Below, one piece after another: positions 8,934 to 16,986 of a DNA stretch of 64,000 bases. Source of the DNA: JAGFIY01 sp964499285 (GTDB lineage: Bacteria; Bacteroidota; Ignavibacteria; Ignavibacteriales; Melioribacteraceae). Position numbers and translations under genes: made by a program. The DNA lies in NCBI GenBank assembly GCA_964499285.1, contig CAZCLA010000001.1, forward strand, positions 1-64,000, given 5' to 3'. Position 1 is the first letter of the stretch, and each line of letters begins with the position of its first letter. The notes beneath the pieces are model-generated. The model searched no databases. It saw only the letters and a list, made by a program, of their open reading frames with translations, and was not told the DNA's origin.

Positions 8934-10220
8934 ATGACACATTCTGAAACAATACAAATCAAACCTCAACCTAGTACATTTTATCGCTGGGCTGTGTTGA
9001 TCTTTGTAAGTCTTGCGATGTTCGGTAACTATTACATTTACGATAGCATTGCACCAATTGCAGATTTACTGAAATCGCAGCTTGGCTTCAGCGATACGAA
9101 TATTGGATCATTAAATTCCATCTATAGTTTTGCCGCTGTTTTAATTTTAATCATTAGCGGGCCTATTATTGATCGTATCGGGGTGAGATTATCAATTCTT
9201 ATTTTCGGAACTATATGTTCTATTGCTGCATTGGTTACATTTTTAAGCTCTGAACTTTACGTGATGTTAGGCGGAAGACTACTTCTCGGAATTGGTGCCG
9301 AACCTTTAATTGTTGCAATTACAACAGCACTTGCTAAATGGTTTAAAGGAAAAGAACTAGGATTTGCTTTCGGTATAAACTTAACGATTGCCAGACTTGG
9401 TTCGTTCAGCGCTGATTGGTCGCCAACTTGGGCAAGCGCCTCCTATTCCAATTGGAATGAACCTTTGTTTATTGCGTTCTTGATAGGATTGACATGTTTA
9501 GTCGGCGGAATAATTTATTTTGGAATGGATTCCTATGCTGAAAAAAATTATCGATTGGGCGAAGCCTCCGAAACGGATAAATTCGTTTTTGCGGATTTAT
9601 TTAAGTTCGATAGGTCATTCTGGTATATAGTTATTCTATGCGTCACTTTTTATTCGGCAGTTTTCCCGTTCAGAACGTTCGCTATCAAATTTTATATGGA
9701 AGTACACGGTGCTGAAAGAGAGCTTGCCGGACAGTTGAACAGTTCACTTATTTTCGCATCAATGATAGCAACGCCCTTGTTCGGATTGCTTGCCGATAAA
9801 ATTGGCAAACGTGCAAGTATGATGATGCTTGGATCAATTCTGATTCTTCCGGTTTACCTTCTGCTGGTTTATTCAGGAATCTCATTAATAATTCCTATCA
9901 TTATGCTCGGAATAGCATTCTCGCTTATTCCCGCCGTTATGTGGCCCTCAGTTGCCTATCTTGTTGAGCAGAACAAACTAGGAACAGCTTATTCAATAAT
10001 GACACTCATTCAACAATTGGGTGTTTTCGCATTTAATTATTTGCTAGGCTGGGCAAACGATACTTCTGGAGCGTCGGCAGCAAATCCTGAAGGCTATGCA
10101 TTGGGAATGTGGATTCTTTCCGGACTTGGAATAGTCGGATTTATTTTTGCATATCTTTTAAGAAAAAATGAACTCGGACCAAACGGACATGGATTGGAAA
10201 AGGGTATCGGTAAGATTTGA
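8934..10220 (+). CDS. MFS transporter, MFSD1-like
   Basis: A 428-residue, 12-segment major facilitator protein. The first helix carries LAMFGNYYIYDSIAP, which resembles the GNYYCYD region of the MFSD1 family, whose characterised animal member is a lysosomal dipeptide exporter; the resemblance is from recognition, not a search. The MFS signature after helix 2 is present as GPIIDRIGVR and the second-half equivalent as LADKIGKR. It lies 15 bases after the OPT gene and its TGA overlaps the next ATG (TGATG), so the products are translationally coupled. A dipeptide/oligopeptide substrate fits the operon but is inferred. Confidence 0.75.
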   Translation: MTHSETIQIKPQPSTFYRWAVLIFVSLAMFGNYYIYDSIAPIADLLKSQLGFSDTNIGSLNSIYSFAAVLILIISGPIIDRIGVRLSILIFGTICSIAALVTFLSSELYVMLGGRLLLGIGAEPLIVAITTALAKWFKGKELGFAFGINLTIARLGSFSADWSPTWASASYSNWNEPLFIAFLIGLTCLVGGIIYFGMDSYAEKNYRLGEASETDKFVFADLFKFDRSFWYIVILCVTFYSAVFPFRTFAIKFYMEVHGAERELAGQLNSSLIFASMIATPLFGLLADKIGKRASMMMLGSILILPVYLLLVYSGISLIIPIIMLGIAFSLIPAVMWPSVAYLVEQNKLGTAYSIMTLIQQLGVFAFNYLLGWANDTSGASAANPEGYALGMWILSGLGIVGFIFAYLLRKNELGPNGHGLEKGIGKI

Positions 10221-10561
10221 TGAAAGATTTATTAAAAACTTATCCCGTTAGAAAAGTTGAATATGAATCCAACGGAGAAATTGTTACATTGCTTATAAAG
10301 AATGAAAATCCGACGATAATTGAAAAATTTTTCTTTAAGAAACATTTAGATAAAGTGCATAAAATTGATCTTGATAAAATTGGTACGTTCGTATGGAATC
10401 ATTGCACAGGAGAAAAAAATGTCGCGGAAATTTCAAAACTAGCGGAACTTGAATTCGGTGAAGAGGTAAAACCTGTTGAAGCTAGAGTTCAGACATTTAT
10501 TAAGCAATTGTACAAGAACCGGTTCATTCAACTTTTTATTGCAGAGGAGAAAAATAGTTAG
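10220..10561 (+). CDS. PqqD-like (RRE-fold) stand-alone protein
   Basis: A 113-residue cytoplasmic protein. Residues from about 55 onward (KIDLDKIGTFVWNHCTGEKN, then VAEISKLAELEF and VQTFIKQLYKNRFIQL) match the PqqD/RRE winged-helix family, which in RiPP pathways binds precursor-peptide leaders for the modifying enzyme. The first ~50 residues are an extra N-terminal segment. No radical-SAM enzyme and no obvious precursor peptide is present next to it, so it is an orphan of this family. Its ATG overlaps the TGA of the MFS gene and it is followed 3 bases later by an outer-membrane protein gene, so it belongs to the peptide-use operon. Its function there is unknown. Confidence 0.75.
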   Translation: MKDLLKTYPVRKVEYESNGEIVTLLIKNENPTIIEKFFFKKHLDKVHKIDLDKIGTFVWNHCTGEKNVAEISKLAELEFGEEVKPVEARVQTFIKQLYKNRFIQLFIAEEKNS

Positions 10562-10564
10562 CTT

Positions 10565-11302
10565 ATGATTAAATCTTTTCTAAGCATATTGTTGTTATCT
10601 CTTGTCGTGATGAGTACAATTCAAGCCCAATCCTTTGGGTTCGGGTGTCTGGGGCTGAGCGGAGTTTATGCTGGATATTCCATTCAAAAATATGAACCGC
10701 TAGGATTGAACGCCTATATTAAATTTATCAGTGATCCCGATGATCCTAACAATGATGTTTTTGGAGAAGCTTCAGGATACAGATTTGGGGCTAATATTTT
10801 CCGTGCGCAATTTGATAGATATTTTTTTTCAATTAAAGGATTTTATCAGTTCCTCGAAGAAAAACATTCAGTTGATATACTTCGTGTTGATTTACCTGCA
10901 TCAGATGAATACAAACTTCGTCTTGATTATTGGGGAATCGGCGTTGATTTTGGTGTACCCCTTTTTCATTTTCTTGATTGGAAAATTATCGATGGCGGGG
11001 TTACGTTCTCCAACTATAAATTCACCAGCCGATTAAATTTTAATTCTGACAATCTTACCGAAATTGAGTATGATCAACCGAAAACGTTTGTAGGATATTA
11101 CGTTGCGACCGGAATAGTCATCCATCTCGTGAAGGATTATCTAAGTCTGGAAGGCACTGCTTTTTACAATCAATTACGGGCTGATCACCTAGAATCGGGC
11201 GATGGATTAAATCAAATGCCTCCTAAAATCTTCAGCGAAAATTTTGTTGATGCCGGAGGTTTTAATGGACTTGTTCAGTTAAATATCGGTGTACCATTAT
11301 AA
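10565..11302 (+). CDS. Predicted outer-membrane beta-barrel protein
   Basis: A 245-residue exported protein with a clear signal peptide (hydrophobic core FLSILLLSLVVM, probable cleavage after STIQA). The rest alternates short aromatic-rich strands with polar turns (YRFGANIFRAQFDRYFFSI, LRLDYWGIGVDFG, YYVATGIVIHL), which suggests a small beta-barrel of about 8-12 strands. I do not recognise a named family. It lies between the PqqD-like gene (3-base gap) and the aminopeptidase gene (15-base gap), so an outer-membrane role in the same peptide process is plausible but unproven. Confidence 0.6.
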   Translation: MIKSFLSILLLSLVVMSTIQAQSFGFGCLGLSGVYAGYSIQKYEPLGLNAYIKFISDPDDPNNDVFGEASGYRFGANIFRAQFDRYFFSIKGFYQFLEEKHSVDILRVDLPASDEYKLRLDYWGIGVDFGVPLFHFLDWKIIDGGVTFSNYKFTSRLNFNSDNLTEIEYDQPKTFVGYYVATGIVIHLVKDYLSLEGTAFYNQLRADHLESGDGLNQMPPKIFSENFVDAGGFNGLVQLNIGVPL

Positions 11303-11317
11303 TAAACTGAGAGAATT

Positions 11318-12280
11318 ATGAGATTAACTAAATTAGACAAAGCTGCAGTTATAGCTATTAAAGATTGTATGGGTGCAAAACCTAAGGAAACAATTCTTGT
11401 TATTTCGGATGTGAACAAAAGGGAAATTGGATTGGCATTATTCGAAAATGCGAAGCGTTTGGGTCACGAATCGCTTTATGTTGAGATGAAGCCAGGATTG
11501 GTAAATGGCGAAGAACCTCCGAATAATATTGCAGAACTAATGGCGAAATTCGATGTCGTTTTATGTCCGACTACAAAATCACTGACTCATACGAATGCAC
11601 GCAGAAGTGCTTCGAAAAAAGGAACAAGAGTAGCAACTTTCCCTGGAATAACTTACGATTCTATGGTCAGAGGTTTAAGCGCAGATTATAAACAAGTAGC
11701 AGCGCTTACTCTTAAACTAAAACGGTATTTTGAAAAAACAAAAATTGCAAGAATTACGTCACCTGCCGGAACAGATATCACAATGAATATTGCAGGAAGA
11801 AAAGTGATTCCAAGTAAGGGACTTTTTCATAAAAAAGGCGAAGGCGGAAATCTACCTACCGGTGAGACATTCACTGCCCCAAAAGAGGGAACAGCAAAAG
11901 GCGTTTTTGTTGTAGATGGTTCAATGGCGGGAATTGGCGTTGTGGGTAAAACCCCGATTAAAATTTATGTTGAAAATGGACTTGCAACCAAAATTACTGG
12001 TGGAGCAAAAGCAAAAAAGCTTGTAAAAATGCTCGAACCCTTCGGAGAAAAGGGAAGAAATATTGCTGAGCTTGGAATTGGTACGAATCATAAAGCAAAA
12101 ATAAGCGGACTAATTCTTGAAGATGAAAAAGTAATGGGAACGGCACATATTGCTCTCGGGGATAACAAAACTATGGGCGGCAAAGTAAATGTTCCGATTC
12201 ATCTTGATGGTGTAATATTGAAACCGACGGTTTATTTTGATGATAAAATTATTATGAAAGACGGGAAACTGCTTATTTAA
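11318..12280 (+). CDS. Aminopeptidase, M29/COG2309-like
   Basis: A 320-residue cytoplasmic protein resembling the M29/AmpS-like aminopeptidase group, metal-dependent enzymes that release N-terminal residues from short peptides. Seen features are the N-terminal Rossmann-like half (ETILVISDVNKREIGLALF), TTKSLTHTNARR, a central strand pair ITSPAGTDITMNI, and the C-terminal NIAELGIGTNHKAKISG, EKVMGTAHIALGDN and VPIHLDGVI, where Glu and His residues form the metal site in the family. It is shorter than classical ~410-residue M29 enzymes, like the bacterial leucyl-aminopeptidase branch. It closes the operon that starts with the OPT transporter and would hydrolyse imported peptides. Confidence 0.8.
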   Translation: MRLTKLDKAAVIAIKDCMGAKPKETILVISDVNKREIGLALFENAKRLGHESLYVEMKPGLVNGEEPPNNIAELMAKFDVVLCPTTKSLTHTNARRSASKKGTRVATFPGITYDSMVRGLSADYKQVAALTLKLKRYFEKTKIARITSPAGTDITMNIAGRKVIPSKGLFHKKGEGGNLPTGETFTAPKEGTAKGVFVVDGSMAGIGVVGKTPIKIYVENGLATKITGGAKAKKLVKMLEPFGEKGRNIAELGIGTNHKAKISGLILEDEKVMGTAHIALGDNKTMGGKVNVPIHLDGVILKPTVYFDDKIIMKDGKLLI

Positions 12281-12315
12281 TAATCATTTGAAGTTTTTTT
12301 TAACAAGGTGTTCAA

Positions 12316-12348
12316 TTTTTGAAAAGGTACAATTATTTACTAAATTTG
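12316..12348 (+). promoter_or_regulatory. Bacteroidota-type promoter of the uvrD/pcrA gene
   Basis: TTTTTG at 12316-12321 and TAAATTTG at 12341-12348 are separated by 19 bases, matching the TTG / TAnnTTTG primary sigma consensus of Bacteroidota. The helicase ATG follows 22 bases after the -7 box. Confidence 0.5.
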
Positions 12349-12370
12349 CACTTCAAAAAAATTGGACACT

Positions 12371-14554
12371 ATGAAATTCTTAGAAACCCTCAACGAAGCC
12401 CAACACGAAGCAGTAAATTACAATTCCGGTCCGCATATGATTGTTGCAGGAGCCGGTTCGGGGAAAACCCGCGTTTTAACCTATAAAATAGCGTATTTGA
12501 TAAAATCCGGAAAGTTTACTCCATCATCTATTCTCGCACTTACTTTCACAAACAAGGCAGCAGGCGAAATGAAAGAGCGCGTTGTGGAACTAGTTGGTGC
12601 TAAAGCAGCCAAAATTTGGATGGGTACTTTTCACTCAATTCTCGCAAGAATTTTACGTGCAGAAGCCAAAAAATTAGGATATCAGCCAAATTTTTCAATT
12701 TATGACCGGGAAGATTCGGTTTCTCTTGTAAGTAACGTTATGAGCGCTTTAAATATTTCGCTCGAATCACTGACGGCTAACAGCGTTCAACACCGGATAA
12801 GCAGTCTTAAAAATCAGATGATTTCACCTCGTGACTACGAAGAAAGTTTTGCGCAAACTCTTCACGAGAAAAAAATTGTTGAGATTTATAAAGAATACAA
12901 CAAACGTCTCTTCGAAAATAATTCAATGGATTTTGATGATTTGCTTCTGAAGCCAATTGAACTGTTCAACAGCGATCAAAAAGTTCTCCAGAAGTACAGA
13001 AAACAGTTTAAGTATGTTCTGGTTGACGAATATCAGGATACAAATAAAGCTCAATATGAAATTTTGAAAATGCTTACCACCACCCGGATAAAACTTTGTG
13101 TTGTCGGGGATGATGCCCAAAGTATTTACGGTTGGCGTGGAGCAGAGATTAAAAACATGCTCGATTTTGAAAAAGATTTTCCGAAAGCAAAAATTTTCAG
13201 ACTTGAACAGAATTATCGTTCATCAAAAACAATTTTAAGTGCTGCGGATTCGATAATTAAAAACAACACTGATCAGATCCAAAAAACGCTTTGGACTGAA
13301 AATAATGATGGCGAACAGCTCACCATTATGAAGTGTGCCGACGAAAAAGATGAAGCATACCAAATTGCAAAGAAAATTAAGAAAGAAGTCACAAGTAAGA
13401 AATTATCATTTAATGATATTGCAATTCTATATCGCGTAAACTCACAATCTCGTGCTTTGGAAGAAGCATTAAGAAGGGAAAAAATTCCATATAAGATTAT
13501 TGGTGGTGTCGAGTTTTACAGAAGAAAAGAGATAAAGGATATTATCGCTTATCTTCGTGTTATTACAAATCAAGATGATGAGGAGAGTTTATTGAGAATA
13601 ATGAACTATCCTCAGCGTGGAATTGGCAATACGTCAATAAGCAAAATGATTGCGTTTGCACGAAAGCTTAATATTTCGCTCTTCACAACAATGTCCCGTG
13701 TTTTTGAAGTGATTGAAGTAAAAGAACGAATACAAAAAAATGTCAAGCAGTTTAAACTACTTCTCGATAAATATATAGATCTAAAAGAAGAACTATCATT
13801 GGCTGAATTAACTTCTACGCTGGTCGACGAATTGGGAATTCTCAAATTGTACAAGGAAGAGAATACACCAGATTCCTTAGCGCGTCACGATAACGTTGTC
13901 GAATTGTTGAATGGAATTACCGAGTTCACAAAAGAAAATCCCGATGCAACAATTGATGCATTTCTTGCAGAGGTTTCGCTTGTTGCCGGCATCGATTCGA
14001 TGGATGATGAAGAGAATTCGATAACGCTGATGACGATTCACAGTGCGAAGGGATTGGAATTTCCGATAGTATTTGTGACCGGCTGCGAAGAGGATATTTT
14101 CCCATTAAATCCAAAGTTCGACAGCGATTCGAATATTAGTGAGGAGAGAAGACTTTTTTATGTTGCTTTAACTAGAGCGGAAAGAAAAGTTTTTATAACC
14201 TACGCCCGAAGCAGATACAGATTCGGTGAAGTTGCCTATCAAAGCCGATCAAGATTTTTAGATGAGTTGGATGAAAGTACTTTTGAGGAATTTAACGGCG
14301 GAACAACACGCAAAGTGGGTCGACGAAGAAAAGCTTATTATGATGAAATGTATCAAGAGAGCTATGATGATGATGATTTTAATCAAGAACAGCGTTCGCT
14401 TAGAGTCGGCAGCCGCGTAATACATGAAAAATTCGGAAACGGGAAAATACTGCAGATTCAAGGAACTGGCGATATGCAAAGAGTTTCTGTTGCTTTCGAA
14501 AAACATGGCACTAAACACCTTCTTGCAAAATTTGCAAATCTCAAATTAGCTTAG
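12371..14554 (+). CDS. pcrA: UvrD/PcrA-type ATP-dependent DNA helicase
   Basis: A 727-residue superfamily 1A 3'-5' helicase used in repair and in clearing replication and transcription conflicts. All main motifs are present: Q-motif LNEAQHEAV, Walker A AGAGSGKT, motif Ia LTFTNKAAGEM, TFHS, Walker B VDEYQDTN, motif III GDDAQSIYGWRGA, motif IV LEQNYRSS, motif V TIHSAKGLEF and motif VI YVALTRAE. The C-terminal ~50 residues (VGSRVIHEKFGNG onward) form the Tudor-like domain known from PcrA/UvrD to bind RNA polymerase. The chosen ATG is nine bases inside a TTG-initiated longer frame, because MKFLETLNEAQ fits the family start. A terminator follows directly. Confidence 0.93.
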   Translation: MKFLETLNEAQHEAVNYNSGPHMIVAGAGSGKTRVLTYKIAYLIKSGKFTPSSILALTFTNKAAGEMKERVVELVGAKAAKIWMGTFHSILARILRAEAKKLGYQPNFSIYDREDSVSLVSNVMSALNISLESLTANSVQHRISSLKNQMISPRDYEESFAQTLHEKKIVEIYKEYNKRLFENNSMDFDDLLLKPIELFNSDQKVLQKYRKQFKYVLVDEYQDTNKAQYEILKMLTTTRIKLCVVGDDAQSIYGWRGAEIKNMLDFEKDFPKAKIFRLEQNYRSSKTILSAADSIIKNNTDQIQKTLWTENNDGEQLTIMKCADEKDEAYQIAKKIKKEVTSKKLSFNDIAILYRVNSQSRALEEALRREKIPYKIIGGVEFYRRKEIKDIIAYLRVITNQDDEESLLRIMNYPQRGIGNTSISKMIAFARKLNISLFTTMSRVFEVIEVKERIQKNVKQFKLLLDKYIDLKEELSLAELTSTLVDELGILKLYKEENTPDSLARHDNVVELLNGITEFTKENPDATIDAFLAEVSLVAGIDSMDDEENSITLMTIHSAKGLEFPIVFVTGCEEDIFPLNPKFDSDSNISEERRLFYVALTRAERKVFITYARSRYRFGEVAYQSRSRFLDELDESTFEEFNGGTTRKVGRRRKAYYDEMYQESYDDDDFNQEQRSLRVGSRVIHEKFGNGKILQIQGTGDMQRVSVAFEKHGTKHLLAKFANLKLA

Positions 14555-14562
14555 TTTACTTC

Positions 14563-14590
14563 GGGGGCTGAATTTTTAGCCCCTTTTTTG
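14563..14590 (+). terminator. Rho-independent terminator after uvrD/pcrA
   Basis: GGGGCT / AGCCCC stem with an AATTTTT-type loop followed by a run of six T, starting 9 bases after the stop codon. Confidence 0.85.
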
Positions 14591-14706
14591 TTTGTTTTAA
14601 TAAAAGATTTCTTATTTTTTATTTTAACTTATAAAACAAAGTCTTTATTTTAATCTTATCTGATATTCTGATGCGTTTTCTGGTTTATTATTAATTAGAG
14701 GAAAGC

Positions 14707-15069
14707 ATGAACCGGAAAGGAGAGAAGCTAGGTTGGACTTTAGGATGGATTGGAGTCTTCCTTTGGGTGTTTATTATCAGCATAGTTTTTCTGATTCAGA
14801 ATAAAATTATTTTTGGAATACTTGGAATATTAATTTTTATAACCGCACTGTTTCTTATTTTTTATCTCTCACCCTGGCGAAACAATACTATTAAATATTG
14901 GTTACTGATGCTTCCCTTATATATAATTTCCATCATCTCAATAATAGTTGTAATATTTGGTTTTGGCGGTATCAATAATCTTTCTGAAATTCAATACGGA
15001 AGTTGGATAATACCGTGTTTAGTCCCAATTTTTATATTGGGAAGAAAAACTTGGCAAGATAATGATTGA
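14707..15069 (+). CDS. Small four-segment membrane protein of unknown function
   Basis: A 120-residue protein that is mostly hydrophobic: segments near residues 12-30, 33-52, 62-85 and 98-110 are likely membrane helices, with a short charged N-terminus (MNRKGEK) and C-terminus (RKTWQDND). No family motif is recognised. The start has GAGGAAAGC 5 bases upstream, a reasonable ribosome-binding sequence. It stands alone between the helicase terminator and the following T9SS gene, so context gives no function. The regular composition and RBS make it more likely than not to be a real gene. Confidence 0.55.
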   Translation: MNRKGEKLGWTLGWIGVFLWVFIISIVFLIQNKIIFGILGILIFITALFLIFYLSPWRNNTIKYWLLMLPLYIISIISIIVVIFGFGGINNLSEIQYGSWIIPCLVPIFILGRKTWQDND

Positions 15070-15140
15070 AAATTTATAATAATTGAATTGAGTGACAATA
15101 AATATCAAATTAATAAATAATCAATTAAACGGAGGGCACT

Positions 15141-16454
15141 ATGTTACACCGAGACTATTTTAAAATATTTATTCTGTTGGGTGTTTTCTTTGTTTATTTT
15201 CTGGAAGGAACAAGTTTTGCTCAGAACGAAAGAACTACTTCATCGTTTGATGTTCACCAGTTCGCAAGCGATTTGAGTAAGATTATTATGGAGAAACATC
15301 GAAATCCATCAACTGAACCGAATGAACTAAACTTCAGTTCATTATTTGAATTAAATGCCGTTATTGATCATTATCTAATTGAAGAGTGGAATGGTACTGG
15401 CTGGGATCCGGCGCTGCGTTATAATTATTCGTATAATTCTTATAATAACGTAACCGAGATGCTTGCTGAAATGTATGATCAAGGATGGATAAATAATATG
15501 CTCTTCACTTATACTTATGATAATAATCAATTTCTTATTCAGGACTATGCAAAATTCTGGTTTTTGGATAGCTGGGCGGAAATTAGCAGAACTACATACA
15601 CAAACAACAGTATCGGTAATCCAATCCAGGTTCTGGAAGAATCGAAAGATTTTATGGGAACAGAATGGTATTATAACTCTTTCAGCACCAGAACTTACGA
15701 TTTTGCCGATAGATTATCTCATAATATTGTTCAAGCATGGTATGAAGATACTTGGATTAACGATTATCAATATTACTATACTTATAATGCCAATGGTAAC
15801 ATTCAAAATGAGTTGGATCAGACTTGGAATGGAGCAAACTGGGTTAATAACTGGCAGAGTACTTACACTTATTCAGCCCAAAATATAGTTACCGAGGTGC
15901 TTTCTCAAATCTGGGTTGATAATGCTTGGCAGAACGATATGAAAGAAACTTTTGAATATTTTGGAAAATCGAGTGGCGTAATTATTAATATCTATGACTG
16001 GAAGGGTGGCGTTACAGGATGGGAAAATACTGATAGAATCACTACAACGTTTGATGAATTCGGCAATGATGGAGTTAGTATTTGGGAAGTATATGAAGAT
16101 GGCGGCTGGGTGAATTTTATGCGCTGGACTTACTCTTGGATGACGACTGATGTAATTGATGAAGAGATTGTTCCCACACAATATTCGTTGTCAAATTATC
16201 CGAACCCGTTCAACCCGGAAACCACAATAGAATTCACAATTCCAGTAAGTGATGATATTAATTTATCAATATATGATATACAGGGGAATCTTGTCTCAGA
16301 ACTGATAAAGAATGATACTTTTGCTCCCGGACAATATTCCAGAATTTGGAATGGAACTAGCTCAAATGGCAAACAAGTTTCATCAGGCGTTTATTTTTAC
16401 GTGCTGCGAGCAGGAAATAAATATTTCACTAACAAAATGATTTTACTCAAGTAA
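15141..16454 (+). CDS. T9SS-secreted protein with Trp-rich tandem repeats
   Basis: A 437-residue secreted protein. The signal peptide spans the first ~28 residues (core IFILLGVFFVYFL, cleavage near SFAQ). Residues ~85-340 hold at least six degenerate repeats of roughly 35-40 residues, each with a W...W pair, an aromatic YTY or TTY strand and an Asn/Gly turn, as in EEWNGTGWDPALRYNYSY, QTWNGANWVNNWQSTYTY and YEDGGWVNFMRWTYSW. They resemble YD/RHS-like or carbohydrate-contact repeats but I cannot assign a family. The end is a T9SS type A domain (NYPNPFNPETTIEFTIP ... NKMILLK). GGAGGG lies just upstream of the ATG and a terminator hairpin follows, so it is monocistronic. Confidence 0.8.
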   Translation: MLHRDYFKIFILLGVFFVYFLEGTSFAQNERTTSSFDVHQFASDLSKIIMEKHRNPSTEPNELNFSSLFELNAVIDHYLIEEWNGTGWDPALRYNYSYNSYNNVTEMLAEMYDQGWINNMLFTYTYDNNQFLIQDYAKFWFLDSWAEISRTTYTNNSIGNPIQVLEESKDFMGTEWYYNSFSTRTYDFADRLSHNIVQAWYEDTWINDYQYYYTYNANGNIQNELDQTWNGANWVNNWQSTYTYSAQNIVTEVLSQIWVDNAWQNDMKETFEYFGKSSGVIINIYDWKGGVTGWENTDRITTTFDEFGNDGVSIWEVYEDGGWVNFMRWTYSWMTTDVIDEEIVPTQYSLSNYPNPFNPETTIEFTIPVSDDINLSIYDIQGNLVSELIKNDTFAPGQYSRIWNGTSSNGKQVSSGVYFYVLRAGNKYFTNKMILLK

Positions 16455-16494
16455 TCTCATTAAAACTAAACATAGATTAATTTTAAAATCTTAT

Positions 16495-16526
16495 CCGGGA
16501 TTTTGTTAACGCAAAGTCCCGGTTTC
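16495..16526 (+). terminator. Hairpin terminator after the Trp-rich T9SS gene
   Basis: CCGGGATTTTG pairs with CAAAGTCCCGG (one G-U pair) around a 6-base loop, followed by TTTCT. The T-run is short, so strength is uncertain. The rest of 16455-16668 holds no gene I can support. Confidence 0.55.
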
Positions 16527-16668
16527 TGATCTCATTATTTCCCTCACTTGATTAAAAATTCGAGTTCCGTATTTGAGATTTTTAGTCTAGATTCTTATGT
16601 TGATTGTACTCTAACTTTTCATTTTAATAATATTTCTTAATAATCGAAAACGGATTGAGGGAGAATCT

Positions 16669-16854
16669 ATGGAGAATATCATTTATACATTTCTATTCAT
16701 CATTGCTCTGCTTGTAATCATTGAACTCTTATCGCTGCCGGATTGGATTGGCAGAATATTTAGGGGAGAGAAATCTAAGCGAGAACTTGAACGAGAAGTT
16801 GCGGAACTCGAACATCGAATTGAAAAGTTAGAAGAAAAAATAAACTCGAATTAA
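16669..16854 (+). CDS. Small membrane-anchored coiled-coil protein
   Basis: A 61-residue protein with one N-terminal membrane helix (TFLFIIALLVIIELL), a short amphipathic linker (DWIGRIFRGEK) and a C-terminal charged heptad-like helix (ELEREVAELEHRIEKLEEKI) that should form a coiled coil. A GAGGGAGAA ribosome-binding sequence lies at the proper distance before the ATG, which supports translation. No homologous family is recognised. The arrangement is like small scaffold or phage-shock-type proteins, but no partner gene is nearby. Confidence 0.6.
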   Translation: MENIIYTFLFIIALLVIIELLSLPDWIGRIFRGEKSKRELEREVAELEHRIEKLEEKINSN

Positions 16855-16986
16855 TTTTTGATGGAATCAAAATCAACTTCAATCAAATATAAATTGCCTA
16901 AAGTGACATTCATTTTTCTTCCAAGATAGAGTAAAGTTTATTTGTATTTTAAATAACCTTAGAACATTAATTCGAATTTATTTTTT

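Noticed and set aside
10217..10220. TTG start for the PqqD-like gene
   Set aside because: The ATG at 10220 forms a TGATG overlap with the MFS stop, a common coupled start; the upstream TTG adds one residue without support.
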